Notes: generated from the letters alone by a model not told the origin. 64,000 nucleotides of DNA from Spirodela intermedia (GCA_902729315.2 LR746267.1:5705386-5769385), one strand, 5' to 3'. Positions 12,340 through 37,094 are shown, numbered from the stretch's first letter. Translations and numbers: made by a program.

Positions 12340-13370
12340 GACACCTATAACCAATGTGAGATAAACTATACCCTAAAAATGCACATCGTTCAAACCTAGT
12401 ATATGGTTTAAGATTTAGGTAGCATAAAGACCCAAATTTTTTTAGAAATGAGTAATCTGGTTCGAGGTGAAAAAGGATTTCATAAGGAGATTTATGATTG
12501 AGATTTGGAGAAGGCATTCTACTAATGAGATAGGTAGCAGTAGTTACTACTTCATCTCAAAAATTTTGAGGTAAATGTGCATTTTAGAGGAGATAGGGTT
12601 GTTTCTCTAAGGTGTCTATGCTTTCTTTCTGCTGTTCAATTTTGTTCAGGTGTGTAAGGGCATGAAAGTCGATGATTGATACCTTTGCCTTTGAGATAGT
12701 TGGTCAAGGCTTGAAATTCTCCTTCCCAATCTGATTGTAGAGACACAAGTTTTGTGGAGAGCAAGTTCTCTACCTTAAGATGAATTCAATAAAAATCGAG
12801 AGAACATCACTTTTCTTTTTCATGGGAAATAGCCATGTATACTTACTGAAATCATCAACAAAAATCACATAATAGAGATAGCCAAAATGAGAAAGAATAG
12901 TGGCAAGCCCCCAAACATCACAATGTATCAATTCAAGAGGTTTGGTGGTTTTATGTAATGAAAGTGTAAAAGAGAGTTTATGTGATTTTGCCAATCTACA
13001 TACATCACAAACAAAATTATGAGTTCTATGAGTGACTAGCAAACTATATTTGTCTATAACTTGTTTTAAAATTCAAAACTGAGAAGGTCCTAATCTATTA
13101 CGCCATATCAAAGGAGATGATTTTTCTCCAAATAATGTAACTGGAGCTTGTAGCAATTGTAGACAATAGAGACCGTCATCACTAGTTCCCCTGAGGAAGA
13201 TTCGCTTTGTTTTCTGGTTCTTCACAACACAAAAATCAGCATGAAATTCAAAAAATATATTGTTGTCTCGAGCAAATTTTTGAACTGATAGAAGATTTTT
13301 TTTAATTTGTAGTACATGTAATATATCCTTAAGTTGTAATGGACGATATTTAGTGTTAATAGTTGATCAT
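12340..13370 (-). pseudogene. copia GAG-pre-integrase / integrase remnant
   Basis: On the minus strand, about 13370-13050 shows pre-integrase phrases such as LKDILHVLQIKKNLLSVQKF. At 13042-12770 comes the zinc/catalytic start with FVCDVCRLAKSHKLSF, LELIHCDVWG and FVDDFSKYTWLFPMKKKSDV. At 12517-12340 comes the integrase C-terminal part (SPYEILFHLEPDYSFLKKFG, FLGYS). Several in-frame stops separate these, and the 3' end is cut by the gypsy LTR. Confidence 0.85.
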
Positions 13371-13570
13371 CCTTGAGAATGGATTGGCAAACCTTGTCCA
13401 TTAGCTATATAAAGCTGATCTGCCCAATTGTAGACAGTTGAGTTTTGAATGTTTCCTTGATTTGCAGTGACATCGTGAGATGCACTACTGTCTGGATACC
13501 AGTTATTTGTTGAATTAAAATTTTCTCCTGTATGGGCTGTAAACACTTGAGGTTGATTTGAATTCCATGT

Positions 13571-14350
13571 CTAACTGTTATTCTGTTGTGGAGGCTGAAA
13601 GTTTCTGTTGAATCTTTCCTTGTAGTCAAATGCTCTATGTCCGAATTTAAAGCAAACTTGGCATTTCAGAGTATATTTGTGGCCTTGCTGATTATTTTTT
13701 CCACGGTTTTGAATATTTCCAGAGTTTTTCTGTCCTTGATATTGTTTCCCTATTGCATTTGTAAGATTTGTTGTTGGTGGGAAATCTCCAATAGACTTTT
13801 CTTGTATTTTTTTAGAAATATGCAGATCATATGATTTCAAATTGGAGATTACATCATCGAGCTCCAGACTGTCTAACTGTGGACTGATACTTGCATAGAA
13901 TAAATTGTACTGAGGTCCCAATCCATTTAGAAGGGCATATGCAAGATCTTTATCTTCAATTTTATACCCGCAGGCCTGCGATTCATCACCTATACTCTGA
14001 ATGTTCTTAATATAGGTGTCTTTTTCAACAGGAAGATTACCTTTCTTGGAATTGTGGAGTTTCTCTTGCAGTCCATTGATACGAGATCTTGATTTGCTTG
14101 CATGATTTTTCTTGAGTGCTTCCCAGGCATCTTTTGATGTCTCTTTATTGACGACATCATACAATACTGATTCAGATAAAGAGTTAGTAATCAGGGTAAG
14201 AACTGCTTGATCCTTTTTGTACCATGTTTTATATTTTGGATTTGGAATATGCTTCCCATGTCCATCGATCTTGGATATGAGTGGTGGATCATCTTCAAGA
14301 ACATCTATGAGATCATGTCTTCGTAAGAGTGGAAGTAGTGTCTTCCACAA
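13571..14350 (-). CDS. copia gag-like protein (UBN2-type), open frame
   Basis: A 259-residue open frame on the minus strand has the plant copia gag layout. The capsid-like domain has KDAWEALKKNHASKSRSRIN and LAYALLNGLGPQYNLF, followed by a Gln/Asn-rich linker and a zinc knuckle. The knuckle reads CQVCFKFGHRAFDY, so the last Cys of CX2CX4HX4C is Tyr and zinc binding is probably lost. The frame starts at the first Met (14350); the true gag start may lie a little upstream, nearer the primer site. It is a transposon relic rather than a host gene. Confidence 0.75.
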   Translation of the reverse strand: MWKTLLPLLRRHDLIDVLEDDPPLISKIDGHGKHIPNPKYKTWYKKDQAVLTLITNSLSESVLYDVVNKETSKDAWEALKKNHASKSRSRINGLQEKLHNSKKGNLPVEKDTYIKNIQSIGDESQACGYKIEDKDLAYALLNGLGPQYNLFYASISPQLDSLELDDVISNLKSYDLHISKKIQEKSIGDFPPTTNLTNAIGKQYQGQKNSGNIQNRGKNNQQGHKYTLKCQVCFKFGHRAFDYKERFNRNFQPPQQNNS

Positions 14351-14521
14351 TAGAAAATTCTCTCTTGTTAGCTTGAGAGAAATTGATAATGCTGGAATCC
14401 CTTGTTGAATCGCAGTAATGCTGTGAGGGATGATTTGACCATTAGAAGCACCTTCGGTTTCATCACCTGTGCTTTATCATGGAAGCCTCATTGTTAGGTC
14501 TTTGAGCACTGTTGGGCTATG

Positions 14522-14533
14522 GCTCTGATACCA
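14522..14533 (-). other. copia primer binding site (initiator tRNA-Met)
   Basis: The minus strand reads TGGTATCAGAGC, the standard initiator tRNA-Met complement used by plant copia elements. It directly abuts the LTR end. Confidence 0.9.
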
Positions 14534-14815
14534 TGAAAGAAATCAAGAATAGAGCGATAGAAGAAAGCAAGAAGGAGAGAAAGTGGAGAAGAAGAAGAAG
14601 AAGATAGAAAGAAAAAGAACTTCTATTGATCATCAAAGAAAACTTGATTAGTTACAGCTTCTATGATCGTCTATTTATATTGTTAGTGATTTAAAATAGT
14701 CGTTGTGTATTATTTAGTAACTACTCTTCGGAACAATGTAATTTCGTTGAGCAAGTACTCTTCTTCTCGGTTAATGCTGATGTGTCCTCTTTTCTTTCTT
14801 CGTTTGATTATGTCA
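14534..14815 (-). repeat. copia 5' LTR
   Basis: On the minus strand this runs from TGACATAATC (14815) to TTTCTTTCA (14534), 282 bp with TG...CA ends. A TATAAATAG box lies at 14679-14671 and a CT-rich leader follows. The inner end is fixed by the adjacent primer site. The outer end is less certain because no second LTR survives for comparison. Confidence 0.65.
14671..14679 (-). promoter_or_regulatory. TATA box of copia LTR
   Basis: The minus strand reads TATAAATAG inside the LTR, about 135 bases before its downstream end, a usual place for the LTR promoter. Confidence 0.5.
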
Positions 14816-14876
14816 AATCCTATTGATTGATGTCGGTTTGCGTTTGCTCTGTTCCGAAGGAGGCTCAGCAGTCACC

Positions 14877-15170
14877 CTATTGATCATTGGTGCATGCTGT
14901 TGCCTGACAATGTTTCTTCAATACCCGGCAGCTTTTTCTTCCGGACTTCAGCTTGCCGGAGATAAAACCCACGGGTGTGCCACCGACACAGATGGCCCTA
15001 AACCAAGGATGGGAGAGGATGGTGCTCTTAAAGTCTGTCACAGCTTCCTTCCGTGTACTGAGGGTCTCCCAGTGGGTGTTGTAGGCTACCTTATCGTCTC
15101 CCATCCACATAAGAAGGCAGTCAACGTCAGAGAGCTACATACGCCCGAGGGTGACCTCCGGCGGCCTCAT
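14877..15170 (-). pseudogene. GNAT acetyltransferase (plant p20-like) pseudogene fragment
   Basis: From ATG at 15170 the minus strand reads MRPPEVTLGRM, then a TAG at 15137-15135. It continues in the same frame as LSDVDCLLMWMGDDKV, STRKEAVTDFKSTILSHPWF and RAICVGGTPVGFISGKL. This matches the N-terminal half of the small plant GCN5-related acetyltransferases, where L-x-D-x-DDFM and HPWFRAIC are conserved. The acetyl-CoA loop and C-terminal half are absent; similarity ends near 14880, next to the copia LTR. An in-frame stop plus truncation make this a pseudogene. The family call is from memory of the motif pattern. Confidence 0.7.
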
Positions 15171-15852
15171 CTTCTCGGTCACATAAGCCAGTTGGCCCCT
15201 GGAGCAAGTCAGGTGGAGGATGATACAACGGCCAGACAAAGCCTTGGGTATGAAGGCCGGCCTGGCCCCATTAAAGCACAACTACTCAATAACGTAATTA
15301 AACGTAATTATAATGAAAGTTACTTACCTTAGATATGGATAGAGAGAGAGAAAAATATTTGGAATTGCTTTCGATTACTTACTGATAAAAAAATCATAAA
15401 ATGACAAAATAAAATTAGCTATGATCAAATGCTCGTTGAGGCTTACACACAATGTCGACACACTTTCTCTCTCCACTACATTCATTGAGTTGACATGCTC
15501 TCTTCTTAGTTTCTCTTTTTGAAATATATTTTAGAGGTTTTAGGGTTAGGTTTTAGCAAGCTTAACCGTTAAACACTACAGCCTTAGCAACTTTTCAGTA
15601 AACATAATGGCCTTAGTTAGCTTACACTATTTTTATTGATTCACATAAAGAACAAATAAATATTCTTAAAAATTTATTCATAACATCTGCTTGGTTTCCT
15701 TCACTAAAAGATGTGGAAGTGGCTAGTCTGTGGAGTATTTGATAGTCTTAGCAGTGGTAGTGTTTCCTTTTTTCAGGAACTCGTAAATGTAGTTTGTTGC
15801 ATGAGCTCCTCAAAGGGTAAAGCATACGCATTATGACTCTCTCACTGCGTGA

Positions 15853-15895
15853 GCTCTCTCTCTCTCTCTCACTACCCCTCCCTCACCCTCACCCA

Positions 15896-15943
<48 letters not shown>
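15853..15943 (+). repeat. CT microsatellite
   Basis: Interrupted (CT)n tract with a CCCTCACC-type interruption in the middle. Confidence 0.95.
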
Positions 15944-15945
<2 letters not shown>

Positions 15946-17400
15946 TTCTTTTCCCTTTTCACTAAATTGTAATGTGGGCCAAAACATCCCTTTTTGTGAT
16001 ATGTTTTGACCACCCAATGATCATTTGCAATGGTTGGAAAATGACTAGTTGTCATTTCTGCGTCCAAAATTTAAGCTTTATAAAATATTTTTAAACCTTA
16101 TAATATTAATAAAAAAATCGAAATCCTTGCAGTTTGATCTGTCATTTACTGCCTCATGTTCTTTGTTCAATAATCTTTTAGACTAGTGTATGCATATTAT
16201 ATTTGTCACTGAAATTTGCATTTAAAAAACTATTTAATCATTTGAGATATATATATAGAGCATTTTGCCCTTCATCCAATTCATCCAAAAAAGGTCCACA
16301 TCTTAGAGGGTAATAACAATCGTGAAATGTATTTGATATTTTGTGTTAAGCATTGACACATTTGACCTAGGTATAAACATCAAATCATGCTCTCTATCTC
16401 ATCATAGATCAACAAGACAGTTTCTCCCACCTGGGTCTCTGAGAGCTAAGAAAAGAGTTGAGAAACAGAAATGAATTAGTATTTTGCATGCCCTAGAATT
16501 GATACAGGAATTTATATATAAATGTGGACCTTCTTTTGCAAGTAAGTTTGTCAACTAATATTTCCAATGTATTGAAAAATATTTGTTGGGGAGACATGGT
16601 CAACTCTAATTGATGGTAAGGCCATAAGAGCACAGCTCTTAAGATACTGGATGTAGGATGCATTAAGCTGCTCTAGATCTATATGCAAATATATTTTTAT
16701 GTTGTTTTCTATAGCTAAAATATTTTCAACTATATTTATGGACTAAACACCATAAGAACATACAATCTAATCTCACAATTGCATTATCTACTTATATTAC
16801 TATGCACTTTTGTATATTATTAAGAAACTTGTCTTCAACTTAATTTCACTAGATTCTCATATAGATGACGAAAACATGTCTTTTATTAGTCCAGAAAGTT
16901 AAAAAATATTGAAGATTACATGGAATAAGAAATCAGAATTATGTAGAAAAACGCAATAAGCCTATTCACCCCCTCTCTAGGCTACCTTAGCTGTCCTCTA
17001 GTCTGCATTGATTGACCAGTTTAGCTGCATGAAATCAATTCATAGGTGAAAACCAGTTAATCAACCTTGGACTCCACTTGAGATGTTCATCATAAGAACC
17101 CTCAGCTTGTCTCAAATTTCCTTAATTGGTTCACAATGTAACATGGTTAAATTCAATTTCATCAAGGGAGCCAAAAAAAAAAAAGCAGTTTAGCAGTATT
17201 AATTTCTTTTGCAACTTAATACAAAGGTAAGAACTGGTTTTAGAATCAATCGGTTATTAAAAGGTCACTTTAGATGCACCAAAATCATTTGGCTTTTTAA
17301 TCATGAAATAAAAGACAACCTTTTGTTTCCAAATGAGTCATCTCAACTGACCTGACAACTTTCTAGTTTAGCAACCAGACCCAAATGCAGAACCCTTAGA

Positions 17401-17403
<3 letters not shown>

Positions 17404-17459
<56 letters not shown>

Positions 17460-17460
17460 A
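17404..17460 (+). repeat. compound (CT)n(CA)n microsatellite
   Basis: About 38 bases of CT are followed by about 18 bases of CA. It lies roughly 350 bases downstream of the stop codon of the minus-strand transporter. Confidence 0.95.
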
Positions 17461-17813
17461 AGACACGCACACACAAACCGAGATGGAAAATCTCATTTTC
17501 TGACCAGAACAAGTAAAATTCACGACTAGAAAATTGAGAAAAATTGAACATATCACATGACGTCACCCATGACGCCATTTCTCAGAATGGTTGTCAGAAT
17601 CAAAACTGGATTAGTGGAAGAAAGCGGGACATCACAGGCGACCATCATCCCATTCCTCAACGTCTGTCCTCGGGAACTTCTACTCTCCGTCGTATCTACC
17701 TATGATCGTGCAAGATCTCCCCTCCACCCTCCTCCATTCAATACCTCATAATATCTAAGGGGAATGAAATCGATCAAGACAAAAAGGGGAAGAGATGGAT
17801 GGGCGGATGCACC

Positions 17814-19142
17814 TCAGTCGAAGATCCTTTCGCCGGTGGAGAAGACGAGAAAGAAAGCGGCACTGAACAGGCAGAGATAGCCGGGGACGAAGAAGACGGG
17901 CCTCCAGGCAGCAGCGGTGGATAGGTCCCCAGTGGCGCTGCCCCCCTTCGCCGCCTCCAGGATGCTCCCTGTGAGGCCTACGCCAATAATCCCAGCCAGT
18001 GTGCCAGCCGTGTTGGACACTCCCATGACAATGCCCGCATACCTCGGAGCGACGTCCAGATGGTTCACAGCGAAGCCCGCCCTCCCCAGGGCCAGGAAGC
18101 CCAGCGAGGCAGAAGAGCAGGCTACCCCCCCGGCAGCACTGCGAAATGATGGCAACGCCACCAGTGCGGCAGCAGCGGTGACGAATCCCATCGTGTTCAG
18201 CAGTTTCCGGGTCCGGGTCACAGAGAGTACCCGCCGGGTGATCAGGTGGTCCGCCGCCCATCCGCCCAGGTTGGAGAAGACGAACATGTTGAGGTAAGGC
18301 AGCATCTTGGATGACCCCATCTCCTGGAGGCTCACCTCCAGGCCCTGCTCGAAGTAGGTCGGCAGCCAGTTCATCAGCACGTACAGAGCATAGTGGAAGG
18401 TGAAGTTGTTCACCACAATTGCCCAGATCGCTGGGCTGAGGAAGATCTTCCCCCAGGGAATTCCGACTGATGATGCCGGTGGCACTGCTGCCTGTCGCCG
18501 GCTGCTGTCATCCTTGAGCTTGGAGAGGGGGAGGAAGCCAGCGGAGCTAGCCTTGAGGGTGTCCAGAGTGGAAGGGTCAGTAGAGAATCTGTACCAGAGT
18601 AGGGACCAGAGGAAGCCCAAGGAGGCCTCTGCCATGAACACCGACTGAGGACCTCTGAGCTTCACCAAGCTGGGGAGAACCAGCATGCCCGCTGCCGCAC
18701 CAAGGTACATGCCGGACATGGTGAGGGAGACTGAGCGGGAGCGCTCATGGGGAGGCACCCACTGTGCCAGTACGGTGTGGATTGAAGGGAAGATGAAGCC
18801 CTGTGCAATGCCGATGAGCAGGCGAGCAGAGGCAAGCAAGGTGGCCCTTGCAGGGTCCAGTGGGAAGAGGGCGCAGGTGAGGGACCAGAGCAGGAAGGAC
18901 ATGAGGAGGACCCGCCGGCCACCAATGAGCTGCGCCGCCCATCCTCCGGGCACCTGCGAGACAGCGTACCCATAGAAGAAGGCCGAGAGGATCAGGCCCT
19001 TGCTGGACTGGCTCACCCCGACAGCATCAGCAGCAGCTGTGTAGGCAATGGAGAAGCCGACCCGCTCAATGTAGCAGACGTTTGTGCAGATGAAAGTCAG
19101 GAAGACAATGAAGTAGCGCCTTGGAAACTTCAATCCCGCCAT
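17814..19142 (-). CDS. PHT4;6: PHT4;6-type anion/phosphate transporter (major facilitator, SLC17-like)
   Basis: This is a complete single-exon protein of 442 residues. It aligns along its length with Arabidopsis PHT4;6 (probable anion transporter 5), a Golgi protein that returns phosphate released by glycosylation to the cytosol. The conserved start is RRYFIVFLTF and CYIERVGFSIAYT. The first MFS loop has GYAVSQVPGGWAAQ and GGRRVLL, then ARLLIGIAQGFIFPSIHTVL and QWVPPHERSRSVS. The second half has NNFTFHYALYVLMNWLPTYF, SVTRTRKLLNT and FLALGRAGFAVN. The C-terminus is FSTGERIFD, as in the Arabidopsis protein. About 12 membrane segments fit the hydropathy, with a short soluble loop near residues 190-220. 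The ATG at 19142 gives the expected family N-terminus. GC-rich coding sequence contrasts with AT-rich flanks. Golgi location is inferred from the orthologue. Confidence 0.93.
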   Translation of the reverse strand: MAGLKFPRRYFIVFLTFICTNVCYIERVGFSIAYTAAADAVGVSQSSKGLILSAFFYGYAVSQVPGGWAAQLIGGRRVLLMSFLLWSLTCALFPLDPARATLLASARLLIGIAQGFIFPSIHTVLAQWVPPHERSRSVSLTMSGMYLGAAAGMLVLPSLVKLRGPQSVFMAEASLGFLWSLLWYRFSTDPSTLDTLKASSAGFLPLSKLKDDSSRRQAAVPPASSVGIPWGKIFLSPAIWAIVVNNFTFHYALYVLMNWLPTYFEQGLEVSLQEMGSSKMLPYLNMFVFSNLGGWAADHLITRRVLSVTRTRKLLNTMGFVTAAAALVALPSFRSAAGGVACSSASLGFLALGRAGFAVNHLDVAPRYAGIVMGVSNTAGTLAGIIGVGLTGSILEAAKGGSATGDLSTAAAWRPVFFVPGYLCLFSAAFFLVFSTGERIFD

Positions 19143-19284
19143 GTCTGAAACTGATGATCAGTTTATATCATTCTTGAAGAAGATCCCTGAAACTTGCAGT
19201 ATAGAACTGCCCACATCACGTTGGCTAAACTGTCCTTTTGGAAGAGCAGAGGCAACAATTTTCTGCCCTCCTGAATATCCATAT
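19143..19284 (-). other. probable 5' UTR exon of the PHT4;6-like gene
   Basis: On the minus strand a strong acceptor (TTTGTGTGCAG) ends at 19285, leaving a 142-base leader before the ATG. A matching donor (GAGAAG|GTACGCC) lies at 20912/20911, next to a GC-rich, CpG-rich stretch that could hold the first noncoding exon. Both sites are seen in sequence; the pairing is inference. Confidence 0.4.
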
Positions 19285-20911
19285 CTGCACACAAATGTGG
19301 ACAGATTATTGAAGTTCCTTTTAGTATCTGATGTCTCATAATTCAATGGGTTCTGCAGAAATCTAGAGAAAATGATTTGAAAGAAGATGATGATGATGAT
19401 TTTAATTTAATCAGAATAATCCAAGGCTTCCAAAAGGATCACGATGAATCAACGTTTTCTGCCCATATGTTACATAAAATTTGTGCTAATTATCAACAGC
19501 CAATGAAGCTGCCATGGGAAAAAAATCTTCACGCAAGCTTCCTGCATTCTTTTGATCTCATTACACTGTGACAACTGTTTAGCACATTTGTGGCGATCCA
19601 ATGAGTCTGATGGCTTAGATCCCATCCACCTTTTAAAAGCCTAGGATTTTCATGGCTTTGATTTTACTACACTCAGTCAAATAAGAAAAGTCCTTCGTGG
19701 ATGTGCAGTGACCTGGATAGGGTTTTGGATCCGCAAAGGGATGATCCACAGATGCATGATTTTGATCGTTTTACACTTCTTTCAATTAGTAAGCATATTT
19801 CCTCACGATCTAATGGCACTTATAAAAGCATACAGAGAAAATTAATTCCATGAGAAAGCACAGAAGAAGTCATGACGAGCAGGTAACTTGAAGAACAAGA
19901 TCAAAAAAAGAAGTGGAAATACTCTGCAATTGGATGAAGCCAACAGACATTAGGGATCCATATTGAGTTAAAGCTATGCAGTTGCAACTTTAATTATACC
20001 ATGCCGGTAGTTTTGACGACATGAAACATTACATTTAAATACAAAACTATACTCATTGAAGCAGATGAAGCTCCAATCCCCGAAACCATCTCCTGGGTTA
20101 CCCCAATCCTCTTCCACCAAGCTCGCATTATAACCTCCACGAATTGGTGCTAGAGATATTCTTCGTCAATGATTGACAGAGTCACATTAACAGAATCACA
20201 GTAAACTCGATGCAGAGTCGTATTCATGATGTAAGATAGAAAAGCCCCAGATAGCAATAATTTCCTTCAAATAAGTATGGTTCTCAAAAGCACTGTAAGT
20301 TCCAAATCTGGGAGCATCATCTTTATCCAAACTGACCCTGGGAATTCGGTTCAAATTCAAGTTTCTTGGCCGACGATTCCAAGTAAGGTACAGTGTGCCG
20401 CTTGCTTCGTTCAACATTAAGCGATTCATTCTTCGAGAAGGACGGTGGTTGGACCTAAGACGCTCATTTCCTTCTACGGGTCTTTGGATCAAACGATGTC
20501 AAAGGAAAATCAAAATGCGTCTCGATCGCAATATGACTGAGAAGATCTGTGGCATTTAGGGGTGACGAGTGGACCTCGGGGCACAGTAAGAGAATTCTGA
20601 GCTTCAGAATTGTGAGATTTTTGCGACGGGAGATCGATAGTTTCAATCACCCTTGACTCCTGCACCTCTATTAGGACTCTCCCCAGCATCAGCCAGGATC
20701 AAGGAAAGAGGTGCGAGGGAGCGAATCGGACAACCAGTTCCCACCTCCGCCACGCAGATCGAGGCCCCCGCAGTTCACACGGAAACGAAATCGAAGCAAA
20801 GAGCCCTCGACAAGCAAAATGCCCATCCAGGGGCCAAGAGCAAGCGGCGAAGTGATTCTGTGCTAGGGAATGCGCAGAATCACGACAGTTCCCGATCCGC
20901 AAGAGGCGTAC
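19285..20911 (-). other. putative 5' UTR intron / upstream region of PHT4;6-like gene
   Basis: No complete gene is visible. On the minus strand about 20492-20030 has a more gene-like composition than its surroundings, with frames such as TYLKEIIAIWGF, then after a frame change SVNVTLSIIDEEYL, a TAG, and HQFVEVIMRAWWKRIGV. I do not recognise the protein. It may be a decayed gene fragment or chance. Confidence 0.3.
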
Positions 20912-21260
20912 CTTCTCCAGAAGAAGTAAACGCAACGGGAGGACACAACGCGCCGCCGGTTCTCGCCCCCGCCGGCCGCCGGGCACCGCTATGGTGATAG
21001 AAGCCGCCGCCGCCGCTGCCACCGGTCCCTTGAACGAGGGGAGCCGTGGGAGCTCGGCGAATACGTCAACTGAAGAAGGGAAGGCAGCGGGCCAAAAGGT
21101 TATGGCCCGCCAAGAGGGAGACTGGGATAACCCGCGCGTTTCTCCACCGTCGATCTGTGGGGCCCACATCACGATCGGACGAACTATGTCCGTTGACGAA
21201 ATATGGTTGACGGGAAGAAGCTCGGGGTCCCACGCGTAGCGCACGAGCCTTGTTTCCCCT
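20912..21260 (-). promoter_or_regulatory. GC-rich CpG-rich region, likely promoter/first exon of PHT4;6-like gene
   Basis: Base composition changes sharply to GC-rich between about 20700 and 21240, with many CpGs. A candidate splice donor at 20911 points towards the transporter. No clear TATA box was found. The overlapping open frames on both strands have Ala/Arg/Pro-rich low-complexity translations and look like composition artefacts. Confidence 0.35.
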
Positions 21261-21299
21261 TGAATCTAGTCGTCGATGGTGGTGGGTGAAAGGGCTTCA

Positions 21300-21526
21300 G
21301 AGAGAGATAGAGAGAGAGAGAGGGAGAGAAACGGAGATACAGAGAGAGAGGGGGGCAGAAACCGAGAGAGAGATAGAGGGGAGAGAGAAACAGAGAGAGA
21401 TAGAAAGAGATAGAGAGAGATAAAGGAGAGAGAAGGAACCAGCCGCTAGGAGTAATTCCTATACAATGAGGAGAGAGAGAAAGAGCCAGCTGATAGGAGT
21501 AATTCCTACACAGTGCGGAGAGAGAG

Positions 21527-21574
<48 letters not shown>

Positions 21575-21612
21575 CCAGCCGATAGGAGTAATTACTATAC
21601 AATGAGGAGAAC
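21300..21612. repeat. GA-rich tract with a 40-base minisatellite
   Basis: Interrupted (GA)n holds three copies of a unit like AGCCAGCCGATAGGAGTAAT followed by TCCTATACAATGAGGAG, at about 21438-21480, 21484-21525 and 21573-21612. The tract lies between the transporter's upstream region and the 3' end of the EDR1-like gene. Confidence 0.85.
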
Positions 21613-21884
21613 TATACAGCACGCCTTCTATACACGTCGACGTACCACAGCGCACTTTTTTTGGCCTTCTGTGGGCAGCGACGCGGGGCCATGCACAATT
21701 GCAGAATACCCGGGGGCCATTCACAATTTTCTTTCCCCCCCTCCTAGTTCTCTTTTTTCTTTCTAAACCTCCCACTCCCGCTCCTTTTTCACATGAAACC
21801 TACAAAAAAGGGAGGGGCCACTATTTTCGCCTTCCCCCCCTTTTTTTGGTTTTTTTGAGGGTTTGTTCACAAATTGGGAAGATT

Positions 21885-36012
<14,128 letters not shown>

Positions 36013-37010
36013 CCCCCCTCCTGTACTGCAAGAACACCCCTCAATCCCCAAACGCACCCAATCAGTAGATTTCAGCCTCCGGATTCCTCGTCCTCTTCCC
36101 CCTCCCTAGTTCCTCCGGCGAAGCCTCCTCCACCAGGAGCCCCCAAGGAAGAGAGAGACAGACAGACAGAGAGGACCGAGAGAGACAGAGAACACACAGA
36201 CATAGATACAGAGAGAGACAGACCAGAACAAAGGCCGAAGGCTTGCTCGAAATTTCTAGGCACTTACGCAATTAAATAATATTAAATTGGAGATGCCCCC
36301 CCCCCGCGGCGGATGAAATGGAGGTTGGCATGACACCACGCCCACTGCGGTGACCAGACACATCCGATGCCTCTCGCCCGCGTTTGCTTCGGCTTCAAGC
36401 ATTGTAGGGCCCGGAAGCCGATGACCCCTGGGTAACTATAATCGTCTCGGCGGGATGTTCTCGACTATTACAAAAATACCCCTACTTTTGTCTGTTCGCT
36501 AAATAGTATATAATAAATCGTATAATCATATAAAATAAAGGATCATAAGTATTTTCGAAATATTAATTATGAGTATTTAATATCAGCCCTAGAAGGACGT
36601 CCAAATGAGTGCGGAAGTCCTTTCTTGAAGCCTCTGGCTTTCTTTCACATCAAAGGTTCCAAGGTTGTCGTAGAAATACTTTAATAATAAAAGTTCTAGT
36701 ATTTATTTTATACTAAGACAAAAAAGGATTTAACTGGTGGAAAAAAAACTTGGAAAATTAAATACTCTAATAATTTTTTTAGTTTTTTCACTCACACGAA
36801 ACTCTTTAATTTGCAATAGTGTTCCCATTGAATACCACGTGAAGGGTAGGTGTGTAATAATAATATCAAATTATCAAAAATATTTTTTGGGTCTATTGAT
36901 AAACACTATTGAAGATCGTTGAATACTTGAACTTTTTGTACCTTTTGGCTTTTCTTGAAAGTTTTTCTTTTTGACTCAAAAATAAGATTTGACTTTTTAT
37001 GGCAGAAAGT

Positions 37011-37012
<2 letters not shown>

Positions 37013-37075
<63 letters not shown>

Positions 37076-37094
37076 CTCTTTTTCTCTCTTCCTC
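37013..37094 (+). repeat. CT microsatellite in divergent promoter region
   Basis: Nearly pure (CT)n of about 45 bases, then interrupted CT to about 37094. Confidence 0.95.

Larger units (their letters stand above)
12340..14815 (-). mobile_element. Ty1/copia retrotransposon, truncated in integrase
   Basis: The minus-strand order is 5' LTR (14815-14534), tRNA-Met primer site, gag, GAG-pre-integrase, integrase. Sequence stops inside integrase at 12340, where the gypsy LTR begins. Reverse transcriptase, RNase H and the 3' LTR are missing. Gag is still one long open frame, while the pol part carries stops. Confidence 0.87.
15171..17555. other. intergenic, no gene seen
   Basis: The sequence is AT-rich with two CT microsatellites. 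A short phrase at about 16967-16990 (CCTATTCACCCCCTCTCTAGG) resembles the leader end of plant LTR elements, but no other element part is visible. Short reading frames here overlap the microsatellites and are not credible genes. Confidence 0.6.

Noticed and set aside
14823-15332. Plus-strand 169-residue ORF
   Set aside because: It is the antisense of the acetyltransferase pseudogene and shows no family resemblance.
17917-18975. Plus- and alternate minus-strand ORFs across the transporter
   Set aside because: They are shadows of the GC-rich PHT4;6-like coding sequence.
20699-21244. 181-residue minus-strand and overlapping plus-strand ORFs
   Set aside because: Low-complexity Ala/Arg/Pro translations on both strands of a CpG-rich block; they are better explained as promoter/leader composition.
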